DNA of 64,000 bases from Zelonia costaricensis (lineage: Eukaryota; Euglenozoa; Kinetoplastea; Trypanosomatida; Trypanosomatidae): NCBI GenBank assembly GCA_030849075.1, contig JASAOO010003531.1, forward strand, positions 1 through 64,000, read 5' to 3'. The notes under the pieces were generated by a model. It saw nothing but the letters and a program-made list of their open reading frames with translations. It was not told where the DNA came from and ran no database searches. How positions within the stretch are numbered: the first letter of the stretch is position 1; the number at the start of each line of letters is the position of its first letter. Shown piece after piece: positions 19,583-30,034 of the stretch. The translations under genes and the position numbers were made by a program.

Positions 19583-20545
19583 TCAAGCTGATCAAATGCT
19601 GGCCGGGCGGCGGCGTTGGCGTGGGATAGAGTCTGGCGTGCGAGACGGTGTTTGGGAGAAGAAGACGAAGCAAGGTAGGGAGGTACAGGGGGGAGGGGGT
19701 GGGGGAAGTTGAAAGCCGATGAATGCGATCTAAAAGAGGCCAAGACAGAGACGGGCGGGCACAGGGCGTCGATGAAACGCGTGCACGCCGAGGGTGCGGG
19801 GATGGGGGGGGGGGGGAAGGGTGCAGAGGCGCAGAGGAGGGATTTGTCTGCGATGTGCAGCAACACGCAAAGCCTGGCGAAGGAGGGCGCGGTGTCTGAG
19901 TGCTTGTGTGTGGGCGTGGGCGTTGGTCTACAGACGGCGGGAGTGCGCTGCTGCTCGGCCGTGTTGTACGTGTGTGTAAAAAAGAGCGGAGGGGTGAAGG
20001 TAAAGGCAGTGTCGTGAGAGGATGCGGAAGAGGCGTCGTCATGAACGGCGTTGAGGGTACTGGGAAGCCCTCCGCTGCAGGAGGTGCCTCACACCCCACA
20101 TCGTCCCACGCTTTGCCAGCCGATTCGGTGCTACCCGAGGCGGTCGGAGAAGCGCCAGGCAGAGGAACGGAGAAACAAGTCTTCTACCCGCTCTTTCACG
20201 TTTCGGCCTTTGCGCCGGTGATGCGCCGTTCCTCCTGGCGATCGTCACGAGTGCGATTGCGTTTGTGTGAAAGCCGGGGGACGACATCGTGGCGGGCACG
20301 GCGTGGGCGGCAAAGAAGGGAATACGCTCAAGACTAGACAACGGGCAAACCCGCAGAGGTGGGGGCCGGGGGGGGGGGGGGCTCTTGCAGGACCTTCACT
20401 CCCTCTGAACTGGAAACAGCAGCTGGCAGTGGGAAGAGCGGGAAGACGGTCGCTTCGTGAGCGAGGGCAGAGGAGGTCGTAAGGGAGAGGGGGGGGGGGC
20501 GTAGTCGCCTCTCTCCCTTCGCTTCTTCCCTGTGGCTGCGTGGCC
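19583..20545. other. Intergenic region
   Basis: About 1 kb with no credible gene. It contains G runs near 19803-19815 and 20368-20381 and should hold the 3'UTR of the small one-TM protein gene. Confidence 0.55.
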
Positions 20546-20827
20546 CTAGAGCCGGTACCCCTTTTGAGTGGCCGGCTTCTTGTTGAAGTACACCTCCTCG
20601 ATCATCTCCCGCTGCCGCACACAGTCCACGCAGACGCCGTTGCCTTCCTTCTGCCTGTCCGCATTCCACTTGAACGTGTACGCGATGCCGCCGAGCGCGA
20701 AGAGCAGCGTGACGGGGAGAAAGTACTTCAGCACCCGCGGCGCGGCGCGGCGACGCGCGTCCATGGCCACCATGCGCGGTGACGTGGCCGCCGCGTTGGG
20801 GGCACCGTTTAGGCCCGGGATCTTCAT
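20546..20827 (-). CDS. Small single-TM protein with a CxxC motif, unknown
   Basis: The predicted product has 93 residues from ATG at 20827. The N-terminal 30 residues are basic and Ala-rich (MKIPGLNGAP ... MDARRRAAPRV). One membrane helix follows at about 34-52 (KYFLPVTLLFALGGIAYTF). A short tail contains C66-V-D-C69, then RQREMIEEVYFNKKP. The basic residues before the helix would put the N-terminus on the cytosolic or matrix side by the positive-inside rule. It resembles small assembly or accessory subunits of respiratory complexes in size and layout, but I see no specific family match. A pyrimidine tract followed by AG about 20 nt upstream supports the start. The open frame extends upstream of this Met, but with low-complexity sequence. 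Confidence 0.6.
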   Translation of the reverse strand: MKIPGLNGAPNAAATSPRMVAMDARRRAAPRVLKYFLPVTLLFALGGIAYTFKWNADRQKEGNGVCVDCVRQREMIEEVYFNKKPATQKGYRL

Positions 20828-23105
20828 GGGCGCTGTTACGTCGGCTGCGTGGGAAGGGCGAAGTATGTGCGCGTTTGCTCGCGTGTGTGTGTGTGTGTCT
20901 GTGCTGCTCTGCAACTCCAAAGCAAGAGACACAGAGCACGGGCTACGCGATGGCGGCGGAATGGGCAGAGTGAGATGGTGGAGCTGAGATTGATGGGCGC
21001 GACGCCAGCCTTCACTAACGCACCACAACGCGTGCCGCAAGGTGGGAAAGGAGGAGCTGATAGGAAATATGCGCACCGTGCCGCAGCCGGCTGATGCAGT
21101 TCGCCCCGCGTGAGGCGCGGTGCGGTCACGGGTGCGATCGCAACAAGAACCAGAGGAGGAGAGGGAGAGCGAGGGGAGCGTTGAGAGAAGGCGCTCCATG
21201 CGTTCCTCGTGCGGAGAAGGCGGTCGCCTCGGTCAGCGGCACACCCGCAAGGCCACCTCGAGCACCTCGACATGCAAGGCAAAAGGAGGAGTGAGCCTTG
21301 ACGCTCTGCCAAGCGAATAAAAACTCTGCAGTGCGATCGGCTCCTCCACGAACGTTCAGCACAGCGACTACAATTGCAGCCGCACCAAGGGGGGGGAGGG
21401 GGGAAGGAGGAAGCTTCGAGTGTGCGGGGCATCGGCACAGTGCGCCGACACCCTTGCCGTGGAAGCGCCGCTCCGCGCGCCCGAGACACGCTGCCTGTTC
21501 GTTTTTTTTCTTTTCTTCCGCTGGGGTGTTGAGGAGACATACGGCGGTACATTGCTAAGCTTCGAAAGTACCTCTGGCGACAGGGAACAGAAATGAAAAA
21601 CTTAAGCATGCGTGTGCGTGTGCGCGTGTGTGTGTGTGTGTGTGTTTACGTGGCTTGGTGGCTAGTTTGTGGCAGCAACGCGTGGCGCCTCGACGGAGTG
21701 GAGCGGAAAGTGCGCAAGGAAAGCTCCTGCGAGCTTGCGCTTGAGTGTATAGCACGAGCGAGACGAAAAATGAGAAAGAAGTGCTCTTTCCTTTGCTGGC
21801 TTCAACTTCTGCACGCTCGTCTTACGCGGCATCGACTTTCGCCCATACGAGTGCCTCGAAATCAACTTTTTTGCAAGTGCGCCCGATAACTCACACACAC
21901 ACACACATAAACACAAACACACGCACACCCATACACGACCCCTCAAATAGGTAGTTGCTGCACGCACGGCACTTTCATCTTTTTCCCCTCCTCTCTTTGT
22001 TGAATGCGTTACGGCGCACGACATCGCGAGGTAGAAAGACAAGTAGACAAGAAGGGAAGTAACAGAAATGGGAATCCGAAGATGACGAAGTGGAGCGCGC
22101 TGCCTTCTTCTTTCTTTCTTCTGCGGTACTACACGTGTGGGCGACCACGTGTTGGGGGGGGAGGAGGTGGGGAGAGCGTGGAGGATTGGAGGCGGAGAGG
22201 AGGGCAGGCGCTTACACCACGGCACGCGTCACCCGTCTTGCTTCACATCCGTGAAGTGAAGAGCAAGGACGGGTGTGGAAAGCGGGGCCCTCCCCTGCCC
22301 CCAACTTGCAGTGCGGCGGAGCGCAACGCGCAGCAGCGGTGCTGGGCCGGAATTCGCGAAGGCACGGTGGCGACCAGCAACCACGCGCGCCAAGCCGCAC
22401 CCGCCCCATTCCGCACGCGGAGGGATGGAAGGAGAGGAGACCCTCTTGCACCCTCTCTCTCCTGCTGCGACGTGTGTGGCCCACTCACCGGTGCCGCAGA
22501 CACGACAGCAACATGGGAGCAAGAGGGCCCACTAGTGGGTGCCTCTCCTTCCTTTCCCGCGGCGCCGCTTCCGCCATGCGCACCGTGCAACACACGCACC
22601 TCCTCACGTTCAGCTCAGCGTGCCCGCCTGCCTGCACGGACGCCTGCACGGGTACACGCGACAGCATAAGCAACACACGAGGCATTCCCTCATCTCCGAC
22701 ACGCCCGGCGCAGTGGCTGCAGTGGGTAGGAGGAGAATGAGAGAGCACGCTGACTTCGCAAAGATTGTCTTCTTTTGATGTGTATGAACCGTCACGCACG
22801 CGGCCCTGTGCGTGTGTTTGTGTGTGTGCGTGTTTGTGTGATGGGGGTGGAAGGGGAGGAGGAGGAGGGGGAGGAGGGGGGGGGGCGACGCCACGACTGC
22901 TGGACAGGCAAAGGCGGCGCGAGAGAGACGCGCTGGAAGAGAGCGCGTGGGGGCTCTCGCGCACCACGTGGCGTCGCTCGCACACCACTTATTATCCCTC
23001 CTCCTCTTGCGCCTGCAGCGCGCCGCCTCCTCCCTTCTCCCCCCTCGCTCGCATTCAAGTCGCATTTACTCACCACACCCACGCATGCACCTTCACGGTG
23101 GTGCC
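20828..23105. other. Intergenic region
   Basis: About 2.3 kb with no ORF I can support. TG/CA microsatellites are present at about 21611-21645 and 21890-21910. A GGA/G-rich purine stretch lies near 22845-22887 on the plus strand. It should hold the long 3'UTR of iPGAM (right part) and the 5' region of the small one-TM gene. Confidence 0.5.
21611..21645. repeat. (TG)n microsatellite
   Basis: An alternating TG/CG tract on the plus strand (CA on the sense strand), in the opposite orientation to most dinucleotide tracts in the window, which are CA on the plus strand. Confidence 0.75.
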
Positions 23106-23651
23106 TCACTTCTGCAGCTCGACGAGGCTCGGCTCGTAGTCCTCTGGCGCATCGAAGCCGAGCAGGTTGATAAAAGTCGCCGTGACGTTGGCCAGGCCCG
23201 CCATCGGCAGGTCCGTGCGCATCGCGACGCGCGGGTCGAGGCCGGCGCCGCCGATGAACACTGGCACGGGGGCGAGAGTGTGGGAAGTGAGCGGCAGCAC
23301 GTTGCCCTTGTCGTCCTTCGCCGGCTTGCCCTTCTTGTCGCGCTGCGCCATGTCGTCCGAGTTGCCGTGGTCGGCCGTGACCAGGAAGATGCCGTTGACG
23401 CTGTCCACCGCCTCCTTCAGCTTGGCCAGCGACTCGTCCACGGACTCGACGCCGACGATGGTGGCCTTGAGGTCGCCGGTGTGGCCCACCATGTCGCCGT
23501 TCGGGAAGTTGATGCGCACGACGTCGTACTTGCCGCTCTTGAGCGCCTCGATGGCCGCCTCGGTGATCTCGGCCGACTTCATCTTGGGCTTCTCGTTGAA
23601 CTGGATGCGGTCGCTCGGCACCTCCTTGAAGGTCTCGTGCTGCTCGTTCAG

Positions 23652-23684
<33 letters not shown>

Positions 23685-24767
23685 CACGTGGCCGAACTTC
23701 TGGGTCTCGGAGCAGGCAAAGATGTTCAGCCCCGTGCCGCACAGGTACTCCTCGCTCACGCGGGTCAGCTTCGGCGGCGGCACGAGGAAGTTGTTCGGGA
23801 TGCCGAGGTCGCCGTCGTAGCGCATCATGCCCGCGTAGCGGATCTTGGGCACGCGGACGCGGTCGAACTTCTGGAAGTCCTGGTCCTCGAAGGCGCGCGA
23901 CATCTCAATCACGCGGTCGCCGCGGAAGTTGAAGCACAGCACGGCGTCGCCGTCCTCGATCGTGCCGATCGGCTTGTCGCTGTCGTCGACGCAGACGAAG
24001 GGCGGGTAGTACTGGTCCGTCACCTTCGGGTCCTCCTCGCGGAACGTCGTGAGCGCCTCCTTGGCGCTCTTGAAGTGGCGCGCCTCGCCAAGCACCTGCG
24101 CCTTCCAGCCGCGCTCCACGATGCTCCAGTCGGCGTCGTAGCGGTCCATCGTCACGAACATGCGGCCGCCACCACTGGCGATCTGGGCGTCGCAGCCGCC
24201 CTCGCGCACCTTGGCCAGCACCGCCTCCAGCTCCTCCGTGAAGCGGAACGACGAGCCGTCCGGCACATCGCGGCCGTCGTACAGAGGGTGCACGCGGATC
24301 TTCTTCGCGCCATCCTTGGCGGCGTGCTCGATGATCGGGTACAGCTGGTTGTCGCGCGAGTGCACGCCGCCGTCGCTGAGCAGGCCGATGAAGTGCAGCG
24401 TGCTGCCCTCCTTGGTGAAGCCGCCGTGGAGGTAGCGGTAGCCCTCGCTGGTGAAGATGTCGCCGCTCTTGAGGGCGTCGTCGACCAGCGACGCACCCTG
24501 CATGGCGACGCGGCCGGCGCCGAGGGCGTTGTGGCCCACCTCGCTGTTGCCCATGTCCGCGTCCGTCGGCAGGCCGACCGCCGTGCCGTGCGCGCGGATG
24601 GAGCGGAAGTGGCGACTGTTGGCGCGCTGGGAGTCCATGAACGGCGTCGTGGCCATGTGCACCGCGTCGTACTCGTCCTCCGGACCGATGCCGACGCCGT
24701 CCATCACCACAAGCAGCAGCTTGCGGCGGGGCAGCTCGGCGTGGGGGTTGAGGACAAGCTTGGACAT
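23106..24767 (-). CDS. iPGAM: 2,3-bisphosphoglycerate-independent phosphoglycerate mutase
   Basis: The predicted product has 553 residues, the full length for the Leishmania enzyme. It interconverts 3- and 2-phosphoglycerate in glycolysis through a phosphoserine intermediate and needs two divalent metals but no 2,3-BPG. Alkaline-phosphatase superfamily motifs are intact: VVMDGVGIGPE with metal ligand Asp23; DADMGNSEVGHN with the nucleophile Ser75; NGDMVGHTGD with Asp425 and His429; TADHGNSDDM with Asp466 and His467; and TSHTLAPVP with His496. The substrate loop GLLSDGGVHSRDNQLYP and the Arg cluster FNFRGDRVIEMSR are present. The enzyme is non-homologous to the human cofactor-dependent mutase. 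No C-terminal SKL or other obvious glycosomal signal is seen, consistent with a cytosolic step. The start at 24767 follows a classic pyrimidine tract and AG. Confidence 0.97.
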
Positions 24768-24776
24768 GGTGGCGCG

Positions 24777-24800
24777 CTGAGAGGAGAAGAGGCGGCGAGT
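24777..24800 (-). promoter_or_regulatory. Predicted spliced-leader acceptor for iPGAM
   Basis: A C/T tract on the minus strand (about 24779-24794) is immediately followed by AG at 24777-24778, predicting a 9-nt 5'UTR. Confidence 0.6.
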
Positions 24801-25377
24801 GAAGCGCGTCGGTGAGGAAAGGGTGAATCAGAGGGGGAGGGAGAAGGGCGAGGGCAGGAGGCGCGAGGCTGTAAATAGGGAATAGGGAGACTTGGCGGGG
24901 GGAGGGGCGTTGTAGATGGTTACTCACGGTGCAAGTTCATGTGAGCGTGCAAGGAGGAGGAGGAAGGCGGGAGAGGGGGGGGGGAAGGGGCGGGTGGACG
25001 AAGGAGGAAGCAAGGAGGGCAGGTGTGAGAGTGCTGGAGCAGGCGCGGGAAGGCAACAAACAAACAAAGCCGGCGTGACGTGTCGCGCCGTGAGTTGGAT
25101 GTGCACGCTTACACGGGTGTATCGCAGGTGTGGGCGTCGCGAACGAAGGCATCCCCGCGGCACCGCAGTGTTGATGCTGCGGCCGTCGGGGGCGCACCAA
25201 CGTGAATACGTGGCGTGCGGCTCTCTAGCGTGGTTACGGGTCTGCGTGGTACGACTAACGGGCGGTGGTAGGGCAAGTCGACGGCGCGAATGGGCGCTGC
25301 GAGCGGCGCACAAAGTAGGCGTAAACCAAGGGAGGCGGCCATGCAGCAGCCCTCCTCGTTTCTTTCTCTTGCCACGA
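24801..25377. other. Intergenic region
   Basis: About 0.6 kb. No gene seen. It includes a G run near 24976-24984 and should be mostly 3'UTR of the methyltransferase gene. Confidence 0.55.
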
Positions 25378-26619
25378 CTACTCGGTGTCGCTGCCTTCGT
25401 CCAGCGGCGGCTCGTCGCCGTTTTGGGGGGCGGCCGCCTCGTCGCACTCCCCCTGCGCTGCCGCAGTGGCGGCGGCGGCGTCCAGCTCCGCTTGCATCGC
25501 AGGGGCGGCGTCTATGATCATCTGCAGTGCGATCATCTGGTTGGTTGCCACGGTGGTGTTGACATCCCGTATGTCTGCCATGAAGACGTCGTCTCGCAAA
25601 CACCAGTCGCGCGGGATGAGCTCTGGCACGTGCTCGTTGTCCTGAAAACCACACTCGTAGACGCTGTCGAGGTACGTGCCCCACGCCTCGCTGGGGTAGC
25701 CAAGGAAGTCGACACAGACGAGGTAGCGCTCGCTGTTGACGACGCGGCTGTGGCGCGGCTTGGCGACGTGGACGCGGCGGTACAGAAAGCAAGAGAGGTA
25801 CAGCACCGCGCGCGAGAGCGGCGAGAAAGTGTCGAACAGCTTCAGCACAAAGCAGCCGCCGCGGCGCAGCAGCTTCAAGGCGGCGAGCCACTGCCCGTAC
25901 ATGATGCGCGCCGAGATTGTCTCCTGGTAGTTGGCCACGGAGAAGTCGACGCTAAACCCGCCATCGGCGACGACGAGCAGCAGCGGCGCGGCGGACGTGG
26001 TCACCGAGGCGAAGCAGTCGATGTTACTCAGCTTGAAGATGTCGCCCGTGCCGTCGAGGCCGTAGCTGCTCGTGAAGTGCGGCGACTTGAGGAGGTGGTT
26101 GTACCAGTCCAACCCATCGACCCCGCCCAGGGTCATGCCAAAGCCATGCAGGTGCCGCCAGCCTTGCCGCCGCCCCGCCTGGAAGATGGCCTGGCTGAAC
26201 GCGCCGGGGCCGCCGCAGACGTCGGCGAACGCAAAGTCGCGCGGCCGCTTCGCAGACTTGCCGCGCAGCTGCTTCGCCAGCTCCATCCACACCCCCGTCG
26301 ACTCCATCGACTCGAGCAGCTTGTGCCCGGCGCGGTTGGAGAAGTGGCGCTGTTCGCCACTGACAGCCAGCGGGAAGAGCTTGTTGCGGGTTGCCGTGTA
26401 CGTCTCGGGCGGAATGGCGTCCAGCTGCGTCTTGCGCGCCCACACGTCGTGGCGCAGTGCCGCCTGCTCGTCGTCGAACGCGTCGCGCCAGTGGTGTCGC
26501 GTGTAGTCGGTGCGACTCAGCGAGGCGAGCGGCGGCAGCTCCGCGTCGCTGCTGCGGCGCATGAGAAACTCCAGCGAGCGGTCCTCCACCGTCTTGCGTG
26601 GAGCGCCGGCGTCGTCCAT
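25378..26619 (-). CDS. MTR1: Cap-1 mRNA 2'-O-ribose methyltransferase (MTr1-type, FtsJ fold)
   Basis: The predicted product has 413 residues from ATG at 26619. The FtsJ/RrmJ Rossmann fold is visible. The SAM-binding loop is [12 protein letters not shown] (about 133-144). The catalytic K-D-K-E tetrad is Lys100 (RAGHKLLES), Asp219 (LVVADGGFS), Lys260 (FVLKLFDTF) and Glu297 (VNSERYLVC). The segment [11 protein letters not shown] matches the substrate-side region of cap 2'-O-methyltransferases. In trypanosomes the MTr1 class adds the 2'-O-methyl group to the first transcribed nucleotide of the spliced leader (cap 1 within the hypermethylated cap 4). The neighbouring position next to iPGAM fits my recollection of T. 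brucei MTr1. The C-terminal 50 residues are Ala/Glu-rich and acidic, probably disordered. The frame is open upstream, but that part is pyrimidine-tract sequence. Confidence 0.88.
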   Translation of the reverse strand: MDDAGAPRKTVEDRSLEFLMRRSSDAELPPLASLSRTDYTRHHWRDAFDDEQAALRHDVWARKTQLDAIPPETYTATRNKLFPLAVSGEQRHFSNRAGHKLLESMESTGVWMELAKQLRGKSAKRPRDFAFADVCGGPGAFSQAIFQAGRRQGWRHLHGFGMTLGGVDGLDWYNHLLKSPHFTSSYGLDGTGDIFKLSNIDCFASVTTSAAPLLLVVADGGFSVDFSVANYQETISARIMYGQWLAALKLLRRGGCFVLKLFDTFSPLSRAVLYLSCFLYRRVHVAKPRHSRVVNSERYLVCVDFLGYPSEAWGTYLDSVYECGFQDNEHVPELIPRDWCLRDDVFMADIRDVNTTVATNQMIALQMIIDAAPAMQAELDAAAATAAAQGECDEAAAPQNGDEPPLDEGSDTE

Positions 26620-26644
26620 TGCACAGGAGCGCGAAGAAAGGGAG

Positions 26645-26677
26645 CTGATGGTGCCCGTGGCAGCAGAAAAAAAAAAA
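26645..26677 (-). promoter_or_regulatory. Predicted spliced-leader acceptor for the cap methyltransferase
   Basis: T11 on the minus strand (26667-26677) is followed by CTGCTGCCACGGGCACCATC and then AG at 26645-26646, predicting a 25-nt 5'UTR. Confidence 0.6.
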
Positions 26678-27936
26678 GGTTGTGGGGTGTCGCTCAGTGT
26701 GGAGACGTAGACACGAGGGGGGAGGACGGAGTGGCAGAGGAGAAGTGTGATGAAGCACCACGTCAGTGGGTCACTCCACGTGGCGCAGTCGAGACTGCGG
26801 CGGCGGCGGTGAGGGGGAGGGGTCGGAGGAAGTCCGTTGTTGTGCACTCTCCTCACAGCTGAAGAGCGAGAAACCGCCGAGGCAAGTCAGACGTGTCGTG
26901 CCGGTGCCACCGCACTCCCACCTTGCCTGCAACCGTCACCGCCCTTTTTTGCTTTCCAACGAACACGTCAGCGGGGACGGGGGAAAGAGGAGTGGAAGCA
27001 TCTGGCGTGTTGCCCGCTGCGGTGGCTTGTCCGGGAATTCTGCTGTGCCGCTTGGTGGTGTTGCGTTTGGCTGCCGTGTCTTGCACGACGGCCAGAGACG
27101 GGGCGGTGCGGCCGGTATAAAAGCGGGCGAGAGAAAAGCGCGAGTGTGGAGGCGGGGTGATAGCAAGCATCGATGTCACGGCAGTCAAACGATGAGCCGG
27201 CGCCTGTTGAGTGCGTGGACACCCGGGAGGCCAACAGCGCTGACCAGCGGAGGGTCCTAGACGGCCACATCGAGTGGGAAACGAGGCGGTTGAAGAAGCG
27301 AGACAAACACACAAAAAAGGGAAGATGCCGCCAAACGCGTGACGCGCGGGGAGCAAAAGGAAAACTGAAGTGAGAGGACGGCGGGGGTGCGCAGTCAGGG
27401 CGCTTGCCGCGCTCTGACTTGACAACGGGGCTTCTGTCGCGTGGGAGGGAAGTGGGGGGGGGAACGGGGCTCGGGGGACGCACATGTGACGCAAAAATAG
27501 GATGGCATTGGGCGAGTTGGCACTGAAGAAAAGTAAGCAAAAATCAGCAAGGACAGTTGACCGTTGTGGCGTCGCGTGGCAAGCGAGTCGTTCCTCGCCC
27601 ACGGCACTCTCCCCCCGCCCCCTCGCTTCCCTACTCCGCTCCGTCATTGCACCCCGTGAGGAAGAAGGAGAACCAAGAAGCTGCACTCCGCCGGCACATC
27701 CGTGGCACATCGCTCTCCGCCCCCTTCCGACCCGTGACGGCGGTGCTCTTGACTTCTCTTTTTTTTTCAACCGAATTCAGTTTTTGATGCGAGGCAGGCA
27801 AGAGGCGCACACGATGCAGCTCGAGGTGCGCCAAGCCCCGCGTCGCGCTCTCTTTCTCTCTCGTGTGTCAGCACGGACGTTCCACGACACACATGCACAC
27901 TCACTCCAGTGCCAGCGCGCAGCGAAGACGTGTGCC
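26678..27936. other. Intergenic region
   Basis: About 1.3 kb with no credible gene. It should hold the 3'UTR of the MAPR gene and upstream sequence of the methyltransferase gene. An A8 run on the sense strand (plus T9 near 27760-27768) lies about 170 bp downstream of the MAPR stop. Confidence 0.55.
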
Positions 27937-28389
27937 TCACTTCGCAAACCTCTTCTGCCGGGCGTAGAACTCGTCGTCGGGCTGGAACTTGCCGACCACT
28001 GGGTACTTGCTCTCGAATTTGGCGTCCCACTCGTTGAGCGTCTGCATCTGCTCCGCCGTCAGATCGTCCCAGCCGGCGTTGGCCTCCTCGTCGCTGATGA
28101 GCATCTTGCCGAGGCACCGCGACACCTCCTTCCCCGCGAACACCGCGTACGACTTGCCCGGGCCGTAAAAGCTGGCCCCGCTCGTGCAGTCGTAGACTTT
28201 GCCCTTCACGGACACGTACACCGGCGTTCCGTTCTCGCCGGTGAACTTGGCGAGCTCGGCGGCCGTGAAGGTCCGCATGTCTGCCGAGTTCGCTGCGGTG
28301 CCCGGTGGGTTGGCGCTGTCGGCAGGGGCAGGCGCGGCGACGTCGTCCTTGGCACCCGAGGAGCGGCTCCAGAAATTCCACCAGCTCAT
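27937..28389 (-). CDS. Cytochrome b5-fold heme/steroid-binding protein (MAPR/PGRMC-like)
   Basis: The predicted product has 150 residues with one MAPR domain at about residues 39-140. The diagnostic core is intact: [38 protein letters not shown] (62-78), then [17 protein letters not shown]. Tyr75 and Tyr81 correspond to the conserved tyrosines, one of which ligates heme in PGRMC1. Members bind heme and support cytochrome P450 (sterol and lipid) enzymes or heme transport. Animal homologues carry an N-terminal membrane helix. Here the chosen start ([15 protein letters not shown] 28389) gives only an aromatic amphipathic N-terminus. The open frame extends 135 codons upstream and would add a hydrophobic segment, but that segment is translated from a TG repeat and I reject it. 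Membrane attachment is therefore uncertain. Confidence 0.88.
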   Translation of the reverse strand: MSWWNFWSRSSGAKDDVAAPAPADSANPPGTAANSADMRTFTAAELAKFTGENGTPVYVSVKGKVYDCTSGASFYGPGKSYAVFAGKEVSRCLGKMLISDEEANAGWDDLTAEQMQTLNEWDAKFESKYPVVGKFQPDDEFYARQKRFAK

Positions 28390-29545
28390 TCGCAGTTTGT
28401 GTTCTCTTGCTGGTGTCGCGCAAGCGTCCGTGTCAGAGACGAGACCGTCGCCGAGTCGTGCGACAGGGGAAGGGGGTCGGTAGGGGGTTGGGGAAGTCGG
28501 ACGCGACGACAGGGATGTGGGACGGTGGGGGCAAAAGCGCCTAGACGGCAGAGGGGGGAGGGGGGTCGAAGACGCGGCAGCGAATGGGACCAAATGGAGT
28601 TGGCAGCGAGCAGCGGTGATCACGTCGGCAGCAGCAGCAGCGGAGGAGGAGGAGGGGGAGGGGGAGGAGGAAGGAAGCAGCACAAAACACACGACGTCAC
28701 ACAGCAACAGACACACACACACACACACAAGCAAGAAGAGAATCAGAGCACCGGGGAACCGAAGAGAAGAACCGCAAAGGAGGTTGACACGCACACAGTT
28801 GTAGATGTGTGTCGAGGGATGCAGGAGGGGAGGGGGGAGGGGGCGGCCGCGAATAAACGAGAGACCCGCAAAAACTCACGCACACGCTTGGAGCTCGTGA
28901 CGTGATGTGCGTACTCTGCTAATAATAGACAAGTAAAACGCTGGGGTGTGTCGAGGGGGGAGAGAGAGAGGAGCTGCTGCGCAGAGATGCGATGGGGTTG
29001 TGCGTTGCTGAGCGTGCGAGCGAGGCGGGGAAAGGGGACAGGGGCAGGGGAGGGAGGCGGGAGTTGCAGAGCGGAGGAGGAGGGGGGGTTGAGGGAGGCA
29101 CGGCACCGCCACCGCACGCCTACACGGCAGTGAGGTGAGTGAACAGCTCGAGGCGCCCCTTTCCATTGCAGAGTTCGCTACGCGTGTAGCCGAAGCATCC
29201 AAGTCCGCTGGACTGGAGTCGGTGACGTACTGTAGTGCTTTTCTTTTGGGTTCTCTCTTCCTTTAGCCTCATTTGGCAGGCGCACTCGGGAGTGCGCACA
29301 GCCACGAGGAAGGCGGTAGTTTACATGATGTGGCCTCCAGCGGCGGTACGCTGCCAGGCCGGAGAAAAACAGCGACGACGACACAGCACAGAGGACAAGA
29401 CGGCGGCAAAAAGAAGAAGCAGTGGAAGCGCGCTTGCCAAGGCAGCGCAGGACAAACAGCGTCGGCGGCGCTGCGGTAGCACAAGCGACGCAACGCCGGG
29501 TGCGAGGCGCATCGTGCGAGGGTGAACGGGAGACGCACAGGAGCA
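28390..29545. other. Intergenic region
   Basis: About 1.2 kb without a supportable gene. It includes GGA-rich DNA at 28630-28680 and a CA tract at about 28709-28729 upstream of the MAPR gene. The rest should be 3'UTR of the coiled-coil gene. Confidence 0.55.
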
Positions 29546-30034
29546 CTACGCCGCGGTGTAGCGACGCGCCAGTGTTTCCTTCAGCTGCAGACCAAAGTCC
29601 AGCGCCCTCTCATTCATGACAGCCCGCTGCTCCTCCACCTTTGCCTCCCACTCCGACAGCTCCGCCTGCTTGCGCTCCATCAGCTCCGCAATCTTGCTCC
29701 GCAGCGCTTCGTTCTCGAGCTCGGCCTCGTGGACCGTCTTCACCATGTTCACGTGTCGCTGCTGGAGCTGGTCCAGGTTGGAAGTGGAGTAGGTGCCCAG
29801 CACCTTCACCTTGTCATCGAGGTCGCGGCCCTCCTGCTCCGCCAGCACCTCCGTCTCGGCGATGCGCCGCTCGAGCTCGGCAACGTCGGCGCTGAGGCGG
29901 AGGCCCTGGTCGGTGCTTATGGACAGCATCTTCTCCACGGCGGCACACTGCTGGCGCAGCGTCTCGAGCTTCTCCTTGCGCGCCGCGATGATCTCCTCTG
30001 GCGAGACGTTCTTTTTGAAGTTCTTGGGCGGCAT
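29546..30034 (-). CDS. Coiled-coil protein, DRC12/CCDC153-like (probable axonemal)
   Basis: The predicted product has 162 residues starting MPPKNFKKNVSPEEIIAARK (ATG 30034). It is nearly all charged helix with heptads from about 14 to 145. The N-terminal MPPK and lysine patch, the overall length and the C-terminal block MNERALDFGLQLKETLARRY (140-159) resemble CCDC153/DRC12, whose C-terminus has a comparable E-F-G-x-x-L-K-x-T-L motif. DRC12 is a small subunit of the nexin-dynein regulatory complex. The resemblance is by eye and coiled coils match easily, so it could instead be another flagellar or cytoskeletal coiled coil. A further 16 upstream codons are open (from 30082), but MPPK is a typical true start. 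Confidence 0.65.
   Translation of the reverse strand: MPPKNFKKNVSPEEIIAARKEKLETLRQQCAAVEKMLSISTDQGLRLSADVAELERRIAETEVLAEQEGRDLDDKVKVLGTYSTSNLDQLQQRHVNMVKTVHEAELENEALRSKIAELMERKQAELSEWEAKVEEQRAVMNERALDFGLQLKETLARRYTAA

Noticed and set aside
22947..24815. Long plus-strand open frame (622 codons) opposite iPGAM
   Set aside because: Antisense shadow of a certain gene; the Val/His/Ala-rich product has no domain.
24916..26862. Long plus-strand open frame (648 codons) opposite the cap methyltransferase
   Set aside because: Antisense shadow; composition dominated by Arg/Val/Ala/His from complementary GC-rich codons.
28390..28794. N-terminal extension of the MAPR protein giving a hydrophobic segment
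   Set aside because: The hydrophobic residues (Val/Cys alternation) come from translation of a TG repeat; upstream sequence is pyrimidine tract, not coding.
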